The notes: generated by a model from the sequence alone, not told the origin. A stretch of DNA of 64,000 bases from Candidatus Pacearchaeota archaeon (GCA_018303805.1 JAGVXL010000001.1:369528-433527); one strand, 5' to 3'; counted from the stretch's first letter, positions 36,547 to 45,695 are shown. Numbers and translations: made by a program.

Positions 36547-38130
36547 CTATTGATTTTCTAAATGAACTGAAATTTTGAATTTATTAAGCATCAATCTTAA
36601 TATTTCAAAATCCTCTTTCTTAAAACCATTAAACAGGAAAAGTAAGCCAATATAAACAAGTACGAAAAGTAAGCCCATCAACAGCAGTATAAAAATATTC
36701 GTTGGAAAAAATCCTACCTTGGTAATATAATATGCAACCACTATTGCCATCAGCCCTACTAAAAAGACATTTAAAAAAGACTTGTCAAAGGGGTATGTTT
36801 TTACTTTTTTATAGCCGAGAAAGGTAAAGAAAATAAAGCCGATAACAAAAGAAGTAGAAGTTGCAGTTGCCGCTCCTATCACTCCATATAATGGAACCAG
36901 AATCAAATTAAGAAGGATATTGCTGCCAGCAAAGATACATGTAGTCACAAAAACAATTTTTGTTTTTTTTGCCATGCTAAGGATATTGCTGCTGGTATAA
37001 CTCATAGAATAAAGCAGATAACCTGCAGAAAGGATTGCTAGTGGAATTACAGAGGAAGTATACCCCCCCCCAAAAAGAATCGGTATAATCTGTTTAGAGA
37101 AGAAAAATAGAATGAGGAATACTGGAAAGTTAACCAGAAAAATCCACCTTGAAACTGTCTTGTAAAGTTTCTTGACTTTTTCATGTTTTTTCTTGCTGTA
37201 AAAGTCTGTAATAATAGGCAAAAAGAGCGAGATGAGAGCAGTTGGCAATATAAACATCAGGGCGGCAGTAGAATGCGCAGCACTGTATATCCCCACCTCT
37301 GCAGCAGTTCTAAAATAACCGAGCATTAATGTATCTACCCAAACTATAACAAAAACTAAAACACTGGTAAGAAGCAGGGGAATTGAATAATGCACCAATT
37401 CTTTTGTGTAATACCTTGCTTTTATTTTTGTCTTAAATAAAGGAAAAACCCTCTTCTCAAGCAGGAAAAATCCGATAATACAAATAAGAACTGCAGATAC
37501 TAAATAAGCATAAGACGCGCCTATAACCCCAAAACCAAGATAAATAAGCAGCAAGGTTGCAAGCAATCTGGTTGCTTTCTCAGTAATCTCGCTCAATCCC
37601 ACCTGATAATCTACCCTTTGAAATCCCCTAAAGCAAGAAAGAAAAATCGTCCCTATTGCTGCAAAAGGAACCATAAATGCAAAAATTCTCAATATAGGAA
37701 TAAGCTGTGTGTTATGAAAGAAAAAAGTTGCAATCTGTGGTGAAAATGAAAATACTATCAAAGCAAGAAATATGCTTAAAGGGAGACATATTTTCAGGGC
37801 GGAAATTATCGTGCCTTTCACTCTTGGCTTGTCTTTCTTGCCTTGATAATAAGCAATATAGCGTAATACGCCGTTATCCAAACCCAAAAGGGACAAAGTC
37901 ACAACAAGTGAAACAATTGAAAAGCCCAAATTAAGCAATCCAAACTGCTCTGCCCCAAGCCTTGCAACAAGAATAGTGTAAAAATAGCCTATTGCCTTGC
38001 CGATAATCATGCCAAGAAAAACTATTCCTGCCCCTTTGACTATTTTCGTAAGGGAGTGGTTTATCTCTTCTGATTCGGCAATCCTCTTCTTGAGTTTACT
38101 AACTATCCTCCCTGCTTTATTTTTGCTCAT
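36547..38130 (-). CDS. Oligosaccharide flippase (Wzx/MurJ-like, MOP superfamily)
   Basis: A 527-residue membrane protein with about 14 helices (pairs such as GIVFLGMIIGKAIGYFYTIL near residue 30). Lacks a signal peptide; ends in a soluble 40-residue tail. It probably moves polyprenyl-linked glycans across the cell membrane, the export step for the oligosaccharides built by the surrounding enzymes. A TTTAAA box (38153-38158) ends 22 nt before the ATG; this promoter lies inside a 42-bp sequence repeated at 40027-40068. Confidence 0.85.
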   Translation of the reverse strand: MSKNKAGRIVSKLKKRIAESEEINHSLTKIVKGAGIVFLGMIIGKAIGYFYTILVARLGAEQFGLLNLGFSIVSLVVTLSLLGLDNGVLRYIAYYQGKKDKPRVKGTIISALKICLPLSIFLALIVFSFSPQIATFFFHNTQLIPILRIFAFMVPFAAIGTIFLSCFRGFQRVDYQVGLSEITEKATRLLATLLLIYLGFGVIGASYAYLVSAVLICIIGFFLLEKRVFPLFKTKIKARYYTKELVHYSIPLLLTSVLVFVIVWVDTLMLGYFRTAAEVGIYSAAHSTAALMFILPTALISLFLPIITDFYSKKKHEKVKKLYKTVSRWIFLVNFPVFLILFFFSKQIIPILFGGGYTSSVIPLAILSAGYLLYSMSYTSSNILSMAKKTKIVFVTTCIFAGSNILLNLILVPLYGVIGAATATSTSFVIGFIFFTFLGYKKVKTYPFDKSFLNVFLVGLMAIVVAYYITKVGFFPTNIFILLLMGLLFVLVYIGLLFLFNGFKKEDFEILRLMLNKFKISVHLENQ

Positions 38131-38137
38131 CTATCCA

Positions 38138-38179
38138 AAAAATTTCCAGCCCTTTAAATTACTTATGGATGATAAGAAA
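38138..38179. repeat. 42-bp direct repeat, copy 1 (contains the flippase promoter)
   Basis: Identical over 42 bp to 40027-40068, in the same orientation. It starts AAAAATTTCCAGCC and ends GATAAGAAA. It carries the TTTAAA box of the flippase gene. The 1.9-kb segment between the two copies contains the DUF4143 ATPase and decayed gene pieces. Confidence 0.9.
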
Positions 38180-38184
38180 AAAAT

Positions 38185-39405
38185 TTATCGGGAAGTTTCG
38201 AGCAGCCATTTCCAAACAGGGAGAACTTTTATTAATTTCCCACTTGTTTCTAATTTGTCTTCTTGGTTGTAGGTCAATATTAATCCTTCCTTCAGCTTAA
38301 ACTTATTTAATGCTTCAATTAAGCCGTTTATTTCCCTTTCTTTCGTTTCTTCGTTGAAATCAAAACAAACTTGGATAGCATTAGTGATCTTCTCTTTTTC
38401 TTTAACAACAAAATCACATTCTTTCTTCTCCTGAAAGTAGAATATGTCTTTATATTTTCTTCTCAATGCCAGAAATACCAGATTTTCAAGCATTTTCCCG
38501 CTGTCTTTTGAGAATGATGCGGAGTTGCTATTTGAGAATCCATTGTCTACTGAGTAAGCTTTCTTTGGATTTACCTGCTGTTGCTTGAAAGAATAGCTGA
38601 AACTGGGCACGCTAAAGACCAGATAAGCATCTTCAAAAAATGAAACATAATCAATTACACTCTGGACTGCCTTAATATCAAACATTTTCTTTATTGAATT
38701 ATAAGAAAACTCCTTTCCAACATTGCTAATCAAAAAAACTGCTATTTTGTTTAATATACCCGTGTTCTTTATATTAAACCTGACTGCAATGTCCTTCATA
38801 ACAATGTCAGATAACAACTCATGCAAGATTGTTGGATTTTCTTTTTTGAGAAACTCTGGAAATCCCCCCTTGTAGAGATACTCTCTAAATGAATTTAAAG
38901 AGCCATCAAGCTTTTTCATGTCAAGAAATTCCTTGAAGGAAAAAGGGAACATCTCTGCTTGGATATGCCTTCCGGTTAATTTTGTCCCCATTTCCCTGCT
39001 TAATATAGAGGCATTGGAGCCAGTTATAACTACCTTCTCTTTTTTATCAGCCAGATATCTTATAAACTTCTCCCATTTAGGGATGTTCTGTATTTCATCA
39101 AAAAAATAAACCCCTCCCCCGCCATAAATTTCTTTCATAATAACCTCAATTTTATTAAAGTCTGCCAGATCAAATCCTTCCAAACGGGGGTCTTCAAGAT
39201 TAAGGTAATACGCTTTCTTCTGCTTTCCTATAAGCTGATTCAGGAAAGTGCTTTTGCCGCACCTTCTTACACCGGTAATTATCAAAGCAAAAGAGTCTAA
39301 AATAGCCACTTCATTCTCCTCCTCTCTGGGGGTGCCAATTTCAAACTTATTCAGGGCTTCCCTCTGCAAGATTATAACCTCTCTGAGTGTTTCTTTAGTT
39401 ATCAT
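38185..39405 (-). CDS. DUF4143-type AAA ATPase
   Basis: About 406 residues from ATG 39405, which is 22 nt from a TTTAAATA box (an ATG at 39450 lies upstream of that promoter). The P-loop is ITGVRRCGKSTFL near residue 40; Walker B is VYFFDEIQNIPKWE near 95; a sensor-like VITGSNASIL follows near 122. The C-terminal DUF4143 domain ends with a nuclease-like KKECDFVVKEKEKITNAIQV near 340 (DUF4143 proteins carry a degenerate PD-(D/E)XK region). These proteins are common in archaeal and bacterial accessory DNA; function is poorly known. A 20-bp palindrome precedes its promoter. Confidence 0.85.
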   Translation of the reverse strand: MITKETLREVIILQREALNKFEIGTPREEENEVAILDSFALIITGVRRCGKSTFLNQLIGKQKKAYYLNLEDPRLEGFDLADFNKIEVIMKEIYGGGGVYFFDEIQNIPKWEKFIRYLADKKEKVVITGSNASILSREMGTKLTGRHIQAEMFPFSFKEFLDMKKLDGSLNSFREYLYKGGFPEFLKKENPTILHELLSDIVMKDIAVRFNIKNTGILNKIAVFLISNVGKEFSYNSIKKMFDIKAVQSVIDYVSFFEDAYLVFSVPSFSYSFKQQQVNPKKAYSVDNGFSNSNSASFSKDSGKMLENLVFLALRRKYKDIFYFQEKKECDFVVKEKEKITNAIQVCFDFNEETKEREINGLIEALNKFKLKEGLILTYNQEDKLETSGKLIKVLPVWKWLLETSR

Positions 39406-39448
39406 CCTTATTACAGCAGGATTCCAATATTTAAATCTTTCTATTAAC

Positions 39449-39468
39449 AATAGAAACTAGTTTCTATT
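39449..39468. promoter_or_regulatory. 20-bp perfect palindrome upstream of the DUF4143 ATPase promoter
   Basis: AATAGAAACTAGTTTCTATT reads the same on both strands. It ends about 15 bp upstream of the TTTAAATA box on the minus strand, a position suited to an operator. The binding protein is unknown. Confidence 0.45.
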
Positions 39469-39695
39469 AGGAATATAAAACAAGAAACAAATATACTGAC
39501 AATCGCTTGATTGTATATTAGTGTGATGTCGCTTATTATCCCTTTATTTATCTTGTATAATACCTTACCCAATATAAATATTTTGTACATAGTTTGTACT
39601 ACTTCTTGTTTTTTATCTTTCTAAACTTTAGTACTCTATAGCTTTTAGGGCTGGAAAGAGCGGTATATTTGGGTATATAAACTGGGATTTATCCT

Positions 39696-39812
39696 TTATT
39701 TTTCATGCTTTTCTTCGGTCATCCTTATTGCATCATTTTCACAAGTTGCATAACAACTTCCGCAACCAGAGCAAAGAGAAGTATTAACTTCTGCTTTAGA
39801 ACTAGATTTTTT
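39696..39812 (-). pseudogene. Ferredoxin-like 4Fe-4S fragment without a start codon
   Basis: Translating the minus strand gives about 38 residues ending in a stop, including LCSGCGSCYATCENDAI, a full C-x2-C-x2-C-x3-C cluster motif. No ATG opens the frame, and its 5' end runs into the decayed ATPase fragment. It looks like the end of a 4Fe-4S binding ATPase or ferredoxin left by deletion. Confidence 0.6.
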
Positions 39813-40016
39813 TAATGCCCTTTATCCTTTCTTCTACTTCATAATCATCTATTAGAACAAGCAAATTGCTGCATTTTAATTCTTTGTTTGCCTTGAGCAA
39901 TGCTTTAACTTCCCTTTTTTGGTATCAGAATCTTCTATATTATAACATACTTTTATTGGCTGCTTAACTTTAAAGCCTTGTTTAACAACAAAATCAACTT
40001 CCTTTTGCCTTCTCGC
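39802..40016 (-). pseudogene. Frameshifted C-terminal remnant of a second DUF4143 ATPase
   Basis: Minus-strand frames give RQKEVDFVVKQGFKVKQPIKV, then after a one-base slip in the A-run near 39912-39920, REVKALLKANKELKCSNLLV and a stop. This matches the C-terminal nuclease-like region of DUF4143 proteins (compare ECDFVVKEKEKITNAIQV in the intact gene) but is a different paralogue. The N-terminal three quarters are missing. Confidence 0.7.
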
Positions 40017-40026
40017 TCATTCAGGC

Positions 40027-40068
40027 AAAAATTTCCAGCCCTTTAAATTACTTATGGATGATAAGAAA
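40027..40068. repeat. 42-bp direct repeat, copy 2 (orphan copy of the flippase promoter)
   Basis: Exact copy of 38138-38179. On the minus strand its TTTAAA box sits 21 nt from an ATG (40020) that opens a short dead frame of eight codons beginning ATGAGC, the same first two codons as the flippase. This indicates a duplicated 5' end of the flippase gene fused to the ATPase remnant. Confidence 0.88.
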
Positions 40069-40147
40069 TCTAACTGCTTCCTAAATTTGATGTAATTCTT
40101 CTTCACAAGATTTATAATTTCTCAACAGGATTAAGCCCTATAAACAG

Positions 40148-41449
40148 ATGGAAATGGGAAAGAACATCGCAGTAATCGGCTCGGGCTATGTCGGCTTAAC
40201 AACTGGAACATGCCTCGCAGATTTAGGTAACAAGGTTATTTGCGTGGATAATAACGAAGAGAAAATTGCAGGGCTGAAAAATTGTAAGATTCCTATTTTT
40301 GAGCCAGGGTTGGAGCTATTAATAAAAAGAAATTCTCTGGAAAAAAGGCTTGAATTTTCGACGGATATTGCAGACGCAACCAAAAAATCAGATTTGGTTT
40401 TTTTATGTGTTGGCACGCCCCCGAAAGAAAATGGTGAAACTGACTTATCTGCTATTGAAAATGTTACAAGAGAAATAGCAAAGGCGAGCAATGGCTATAA
40501 GATTATTGTGCAAAAGAGCACTGTGCCTGTGAATACCGCTGTTGGTTTAAAAGGAATAATGAAGCAGTATATAAAAACAGAGTTTGATACTGCTGTTAAC
40601 CCTGAATTTCTAAAGGAAGGCTCTGCTGTGTATGATTTCATGAATCCGGATAGGATTGTGATAGGGACAGAAAGTGAAAAGGCATACGCTGAACTTGCTG
40701 AAATGTACAAGCCATTAAATGCGCCAATATTGCACACAGACATAAATTCTGCTGAATTAATCAAGCACCTAAGCAATGCTATGCTCGCCCAAAAAATCTC
40801 AACAATAAACTTGATAGCAATGCTATGCGAGAAAACAAACGCAGATATAGAAACTGTTGCAAAGGGCGTTGGCATGGACAAAAGAATAGGCCCGGATTTT
40901 CTTAAGGCGGGAATTGGTTATGGCGGCTTCTGCTTCCCTAAGGATTTAGATGCATTGATATACATCTTGAAGAAAAACGGGCTTGATTCTGGATTATTTG
41001 AAAAGGTTAGGGATATCAACTATGATATCAGAAATCATTTTGCCCGAAAAATTAGCGAGAGATTTGATAAAGAAGGGGGGTTAGAAGGCAAGATTATAGG
41101 AATTTTGGGCTTGGCTTTCAAGCCAAATACTGATGACATAAGGCTTGCGCCATCAACGGATATAATAAACAAACTAAAATCAAAAAAAGCAAAAATTAAG
41201 GCATATGACCCCAAAGCAATGGAAAACAGCAGGAAAATCCTAGAGATGGAATATTGCGATAATTTGTATAGCGCAGCTGAGAATTGCGATGCACTTTTGA
41301 TATTAACAGAATGGCAGGAATTCAAGGATATGGACCTGACAAGAATAAGGGGTTCAATGAAAAAGCCCTTAATTTTTGACGGCAGAAATATTTACAATAA
41401 GGAAAGGATGAAAAATTTGGGGTTTGAATATTACTGCATCGGCCGATAG
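40148..41449 (+). CDS. ugd: UDP-glucose 6-dehydrogenase
   Basis: A 433-residue enzyme of normal length. IAVIGSGYVGLTTGTCLADLG starts the NAD domain; QKSTVPVNTAVG near residue 120, NPEFLKEGSAVYDF near 145, and the catalytic cysteine motif GIGYGGFCFPKDLDAL near 255-270 are present; the C-terminal domain ends YYCIGR. It makes UDP-glucuronate, which the UXS-like epimerase at 35.6 kb could use. ATG 40148 or 40154 may start it. Confidence 0.92.
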   Translation: MEMGKNIAVIGSGYVGLTTGTCLADLGNKVICVDNNEEKIAGLKNCKIPIFEPGLELLIKRNSLEKRLEFSTDIADATKKSDLVFLCVGTPPKENGETDLSAIENVTREIAKASNGYKIIVQKSTVPVNTAVGLKGIMKQYIKTEFDTAVNPEFLKEGSAVYDFMNPDRIVIGTESEKAYAELAEMYKPLNAPILHTDINSAELIKHLSNAMLAQKISTINLIAMLCEKTNADIETVAKGVGMDKRIGPDFLKAGIGYGGFCFPKDLDALIYILKKNGLDSGLFEKVRDINYDIRNHFARKISERFDKEGGLEGKIIGILGLAFKPNTDDIRLAPSTDIINKLKSKKAKIKAYDPKAMENSRKILEMEYCDNLYSAAENCDALLILTEWQEFKDMDLTRIRGSMKKPLIFDGRNIYNKERMKNLGFEYYCIGR

Positions 41450-41461
41450 CAGAGGGATAAA

Positions 41462-41932
41462 TTAGAGTTTAACCTTGATTTTGCCAAAAGTTTCCTTATC
41501 TCTCGAAAGAAGATGATATGCCAAAAATAAGGTCTTGAGATAATAAAAGAAGTACTTATTCTTGAACTCCCATTTTGTTGAGATGATATCAAGAGAAAGA
41601 TGAAAAATAAATCCTAAAAAAATAAAAAATAAAAATTTATTAAAAAAAGCAAATATAGAAAGAATAAGCAAAAATTCAAATGTATGAAACACGCAGAGAA
41701 AAAAGGTGTACCTGCCTTTAAAGCCTGGATTTTTTTGTTTTTCTTCCAGTTTTTTAAGAAAGATATATGCATTTTCCAAGCTTAAATCTTTCTTCTTAAC
41801 TGCATAAATAAGATAGTGGTCGAAATCAATCAAAACTGTAGCTGCAAGAAAAATAAGGATATGCCCTTTGAACAATGGAAACAAAATTAAAGAAATCAGC
41901 AAGCCATGCAAAAAGTGGAATTTGGGCAGCAT
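41462..41932 (-). CDS. Integral membrane protein, DUF457/YdjM-like putative metal-dependent hydrolase
   Basis: A 156-residue membrane protein with three to four hydrophobic helices. The LIDFDHYLIYA segment near residue 35, FHTFEFLLIL near 88 and FHLSLDIIS near 116 carry the D-x-D-H and paired H-x-x-x-D/E residues typical of the YdjM/DUF457 family. Enzymatic activity is not established for most members. Three bases after secD on the same strand, so probably co-transcribed with the secretion genes. Confidence 0.6.
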   Translation of the reverse strand: MLPKFHFLHGLLISLILFPLFKGHILIFLAATVLIDFDHYLIYAVKKKDLSLENAYIFLKKLEEKQKNPGFKGRYTFFLCVFHTFEFLLILSIFAFFNKFLFFIFLGFIFHLSLDIISTKWEFKNKYFFYYLKTLFLAYHLLSRDKETFGKIKVKL

Positions 41933-41935
41933 TCT

Positions 41936-43651
41936 TTATTTCTCAACCTGGCTGAGCAAGTCAGCAAATGCAGGCCTTGTTACCAAAACACCAATTGAAA
42001 TCCCAAGCAGGGTGGTTATTGCAAAACCCTTCAACAAGCCTGCACCAGCCCACCACAATGGCAATAAAGAAACAATGACTGTTGAATAAGCGCCAAATAC
42101 AATCGTGAATGCGCGTTTTATCCTCTCCTTCCAGCCGCGCTCTATGTTTATCCTGGATTCATCAACAATAACTATCTGGTCGTCTACCCCTGTACCAATC
42201 GCAGCTATTATCCCTGCAATGCTAGGCAAGTCAAGATTCCATTTTATCAATGCAGCCAGCCCTACTGTCATGAATATCTCTGATGCCATTGTGCAGAATA
42301 TCATGGCAGAAATCTTTATTTTATGATACCTGAAATACAAAACAAGGAATACAGAAACTGCAACGACAAGCCCTGCAATGAATATGCTCTTTATAAATTC
42401 ATTTCCTAACGCAGAGGAAATAGAATCCAGCTTGAGTATCTCCAATTTGAAAGGCAAACTTCCAGTTATCAAAACAGTCTGCAGTTTCTGCATTGATTTC
42501 TGCGCTTCAGAAAATGCTTCCTTCTCAGTCACTCCAAAACCGCCTCCCTGAATCTGCACTTGTGTTGTAATCTTGCCTTGCAAGTCCTCGCCTATAAACA
42601 AGGAGTCGACAAGCTTGTCATCCAAATACAACTCAAGCATTTTGCTGAGGTAATTGCCATTTTCAGTAACATTGACAGAGAGAGGGGAGGTTATGTCCGC
42701 ATGCCTCTCAGCTGCTTTTTCAGAGAGGTAAACGACAAATTTGAATCTGCATGAGTATCCATTCTGGACTGGATTGCAAGACTCTATGCCTGAGCACATT
42801 GCATCATTTCTGCATACAGAGGTAATATCCTCTTTTCCCCCAAGAAAAACAGTCTCATTCCCTATTTTTGCCTCAAACTTTCCCTGTTTGCCTATTAATT
42901 CCCGAAGTTCAGTTGGAGTAGCCCCTGCAACTTCAACCAGCATGTAAGTATTGCCGCTTAGGTCATTGGCAGTCCTGACATTTATATCACTTATTCCATA
43001 AACATTCAGCCTATAGCGGGAAACTTCAAGCAAGTCATTCATCTCCTGCATTGAAAGTTTTCTTTCCGGCTTAATCAGCCCTCTTGCACCGCCCTGCAAA
43101 TCCAAACCGGTTCGGATTCTTGTTTTTGGGACATTGCCAACCACAAGGTCAAGTGGATTATTAGTAAAAAAAGAGTAGGAGCGCTTATCTGTTGATATGC
43201 TAATTTTCAACTTTGGCTCAAGTGCGTTTTTTGCAACATAAAAATCATAATCCTCAGTTATGCTGTAATTATTAATCCCAAAAACAGTAAAATTCTCCTT
43301 GATGCCTGAATTTGCCGCATTTCCATAAACAGAAGTGACAGTCATATTTTCAATATCAAAATCAACTGTTTTGCTGCTGTAGTTAAATTTTCCTTTATCT
43401 GTCAAAATTTCAAATTCTATTGGCTTGACTTCCATTCCTGAAACAGCCGCAGAATAATCTGTGATGGTCTTGATAGGCATAGTATTGATATTTTTGATGA
43501 TTTCCCCTGCAGAAATTCCTGCTAATGCAGCGCTTGAATTCTGCTCCAAACTTTTGACGACAACCCCTGATGTAAAACTGGGGTTTATGGCTATCAATGC
43601 GATAATCATGCAGAGGATGTAAAGCCAGATTCTAAATGTAAATTTTACCAT
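41936..43651 (-). CDS. secD: Protein-export membrane protein SecD
   Basis: A 571-residue RND-type subunit. One N-terminal helix is followed by a large external P1 domain (about 30-370) with TGLDLQGGARGLIKPE near residue 160, then five helices including IAAIGTGVDDQIVIVDESR near 478, the conserved GTGVDxxIxIxDE motif. Residues 35-60 resemble a PDZ-like GVVVKSLEQNSSAALAGI. SecD and SecF use ion flux to drive late steps of Sec export. Here SecD and SecF are separated by an epimerase gene on the same strand. Confidence 0.93.
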   Translation of the reverse strand: MVKFTFRIWLYILCMIIALIAINPSFTSGVVVKSLEQNSSAALAGISAGEIIKNINTMPIKTITDYSAAVSGMEVKPIEFEILTDKGKFNYSSKTVDFDIENMTVTSVYGNAANSGIKENFTVFGINNYSITEDYDFYVAKNALEPKLKISISTDKRSYSFFTNNPLDLVVGNVPKTRIRTGLDLQGGARGLIKPERKLSMQEMNDLLEVSRYRLNVYGISDINVRTANDLSGNTYMLVEVAGATPTELRELIGKQGKFEAKIGNETVFLGGKEDITSVCRNDAMCSGIESCNPVQNGYSCRFKFVVYLSEKAAERHADITSPLSVNVTENGNYLSKMLELYLDDKLVDSLFIGEDLQGKITTQVQIQGGGFGVTEKEAFSEAQKSMQKLQTVLITGSLPFKLEILKLDSISSALGNEFIKSIFIAGLVVAVSVFLVLYFRYHKIKISAMIFCTMASEIFMTVGLAALIKWNLDLPSIAGIIAAIGTGVDDQIVIVDESRINIERGWKERIKRAFTIVFGAYSTVIVSLLPLWWAGAGLLKGFAITTLLGISIGVLVTRPAFADLLSQVEK

Positions 43652-43653
43652 TC

Positions 43654-44601
43654 TCAGTTTTTCCTGCTTGTTTTTTGTTCATACCATGAAGCTGTTTTCT
43701 GCAGCCCTTCTTTCATGCTGATAGAAGGTTTCCAGCCAAGCAGTTTGCTTGCCCGGCTTATATCAGCCAAGGTTTCTTCAACTTCCCCGGGCCTTTTAGG
43801 GATATAGCTTGCTAATCCATTCCTGCAGGCATATTTTATGCTTGTCTTGAGAACCATCTCTGCGATACTGTTGATACTGTCATTTTTGCCGGTGCCTATG
43901 TTTATTATTTCACCATTGCCTGCAGGGGATTCCATGGCAAGAAGATTCGCCTTTACAATATCAGAGACATAAGTAAAATCCCTTTTTTGTTGGCCATCTC
44001 CAATAATAGTCAAGGGCTCCCTATTATATTTCTGCCTTAAGAAAATCCCTATTACCGTAGCATAAATTCCTTCCTCTGGCTGCCTCTGGCCATAAACATT
44101 AAAATATCTTAATGAGATGGTTTTCAGGCCGTAAAGCCCTGAAAAAAGCTTGCATATCTGCTCCCCAATAATCTTTGACAGGGCGTAAGGGTTTTTTGGC
44201 CCTGTTTTCATTCCTTCTTGCAGGGGCATTTTTTTCTGCGCGCCATATGCAGAGGACGAAGCAGAATAGACTACCTTCCGGACTTTTGCATCTTTAGAGG
44301 CAAGCAGGACATTTAGAGTGCCGATAACATTATCCTGGAAAGTTCTTCTGGGATCAAAGATAGAGGGCTGCATTCTTGCCTGCGCGGCTGTATGAAAAAC
44401 ATAATCAACTCCTGTAAACAGGGGTTTCATAGCATCAAAATCCACAATATCCCCCTGAAAAAATTTTGCCTTTTTATTCAAATTTTCTTTCCTGCCGCTT
44501 GACAAATTGTCAACTATAACAACCTCATACCTTTTTTCAATCAGGGCATCAACAATCTGCGAGCCGATGAAGCCAGCGCCGCCCGTAACTAGTATTTTCA
44601 T
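43654..44601 (-). CDS. NAD-dependent epimerase (UDP-glucose 4-epimerase-like)
   Basis: A 315-residue extended SDR: MKILVTGGAGFIGSQIVDAL, VDNLSSGRKENL near residue 35, SSSAYG near 117 and YALSKIIGEQI near 142 (YxxxK). Homologues epimerise UDP-glucose/galactose or N-acetyl forms. It lies two bases upstream of secD and 15 bp after secF, inserted into the secretion operon, and was probably recruited there from a glycan cluster. Confidence 0.85.
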   Translation of the reverse strand: MKILVTGGAGFIGSQIVDALIEKRYEVVIVDNLSSGRKENLNKKAKFFQGDIVDFDAMKPLFTGVDYVFHTAAQARMQPSIFDPRRTFQDNVIGTLNVLLASKDAKVRKVVYSASSSAYGAQKKMPLQEGMKTGPKNPYALSKIIGEQICKLFSGLYGLKTISLRYFNVYGQRQPEEGIYATVIGIFLRQKYNREPLTIIGDGQQKRDFTYVSDIVKANLLAMESPAGNGEIINIGTGKNDSINSIAEMVLKTSIKYACRNGLASYIPKRPGEVEETLADISRASKLLGWKPSISMKEGLQKTASWYEQKTSRKN

Positions 44602-44616
44602 TTTTCAGCCAAAATT

Positions 44617-45504
44617 TTACTTTATCCCTTTTTTGATGCAATACCATTTTAATATGCCGGTATTGCCAAACCACGTGCTTATCATGTCTGTGATAAGGCC
44701 TAAGGTAAGTATGAAGAATATCTCAGACAAAACAGGAGAAAGGCCCTTTACTATCATAAAAGTCAAGAAAACTGCTGTGAGAGATGTGAAAGTCATTGCA
44801 AGCCCTGTTTTTAATGCAGATTTAAATGCTTTGTTAAGCGGCACATCCCCTTTTCTCAGAACCCTATTAGTGAGCAGGATATCTGTATCTACACTGTAGC
44901 CTATCAGCATAAGAAATGCTGCGATGCCCGCGCCTGAAATCCTGAATCCTATCAAATCAAGAAAGGCAAGGGGCACAATTATGTCTGTAAATCCCGCCTG
45001 GATAACTGCGATAGAAGGTATTATTGTTCTAAACAGGAAAAAAACAACAACCGCCATCAATAGGAACGCAAGTATTAATGCGTTTCTCAATTCCTTATAG
45101 AAACTCTTGCTAAGAGCAGAGCCTGTGAATTCCACGCTTGAATTCTTTTCTGTGAGGTTATAACCCAAAAATGTTTCAATGGCGGGAGTAATTTCCTCTG
45201 GCTTCTTCTCTGTTTCTATTGAAAAAGCCAGTTGCTTGCCTGTCTGCAAGTCGCTCAAGCGCCTGACAGTAACATCTGGAAATGCTTTTCTTACTTCCCC
45301 TATATCATTATCAGCATAGATAGTCAGGGTTGTGCCCCCAGTAAGCGCAACATCTTTGTGCATGATATCGCCTGTTCTTAAATAGAAGAGAACTAAATAA
45401 ATCAATGCGGACAATGTCAAAAGCAGGGATATCGCAAATAAATATTTCCAATATTTATCATACCAGCTTCTGCTGCCGTATTTGCTTTCCTCTTCCTTAT
45501 CCAT
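44617..45504 (-). CDS. secF: Protein-export membrane protein SecF
   Basis: A 295-residue RND-type protein. One helix (about 22-43) precedes a short P1 domain with DVALTGGTTLTIYA near residue 50-63, then five helices containing LMLIGYSVDTDILLTNRVLR near 208, the conserved D4 motif. It heads the minus-strand operon; TTTTTAAA ends about 23 nt before the ATG, supporting a leaderless start. Confidence 0.92.
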   Translation of the reverse strand: MDKEEESKYGSRSWYDKYWKYLFAISLLLTLSALIYLVLFYLRTGDIMHKDVALTGGTTLTIYADNDIGEVRKAFPDVTVRRLSDLQTGKQLAFSIETEKKPEEITPAIETFLGYNLTEKNSSVEFTGSALSKSFYKELRNALILAFLLMAVVVFFLFRTIIPSIAVIQAGFTDIIVPLAFLDLIGFRISGAGIAAFLMLIGYSVDTDILLTNRVLRKGDVPLNKAFKSALKTGLAMTFTSLTAVFLTFMIVKGLSPVLSEIFFILTLGLITDMISTWFGNTGILKWYCIKKGIK

Positions 45505-45695
45505 AATCTTCTTGGAATCAGAAAATCTTTAAAAACCTTTCCGCTAAAACCGAAGGTTTTAGGGGTATAGGAAATCAGGGGAAAAATCCATCTGATGATG
45601 GAGGCAACCTGATTTCCTTTATTGAAAAGGTTTTTAAATTAGAGTCGAGAATATTTCAAAGGGAAAGCAATAATGGACTATTTGCTTTCTTATTT
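45505..45695. promoter_or_regulatory. Region between secF and tRNA-Gly: promoters and structured repeat
   Basis: Contains the secF promoter (TTTTTAAA on the minus strand near 45528-45535), structured repeat copy 1, and the tRNA-Gly TATA box TTTTTAAA at 45631-45638. A start 22 nt after that box (about 45661) would give a 35-nt tRNA leader holding an 8-bp hairpin GAAAGCAA/TTGCTTTC. Confidence 0.5.
45538..45617 (-). repeat. Two-hairpin structured repeat, copy 1
   Basis: On the minus strand: stem GGAAATCAGG/CCTGATTTCC enclosing an inner hairpin TCCATC/GATGGA, linker TATACCCC, hairpin TAAAACC-TTC-GGTTTTA, then GCGGAAA. Linker and tail match copies at 45777-45825 and 51294-51370 while stem bases change in pairs. 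It lies upstream of secF on its coding strand. Confidence 0.7.

Noticed and set aside
45580-45620. Possible box C/D sRNA because of TGATGATG and CTGA sequences on the + strand
   Set aside because: Only one closely spaced pair and no terminal kink-turn stem; the sequence is better explained as the structured repeat on the opposite strand.
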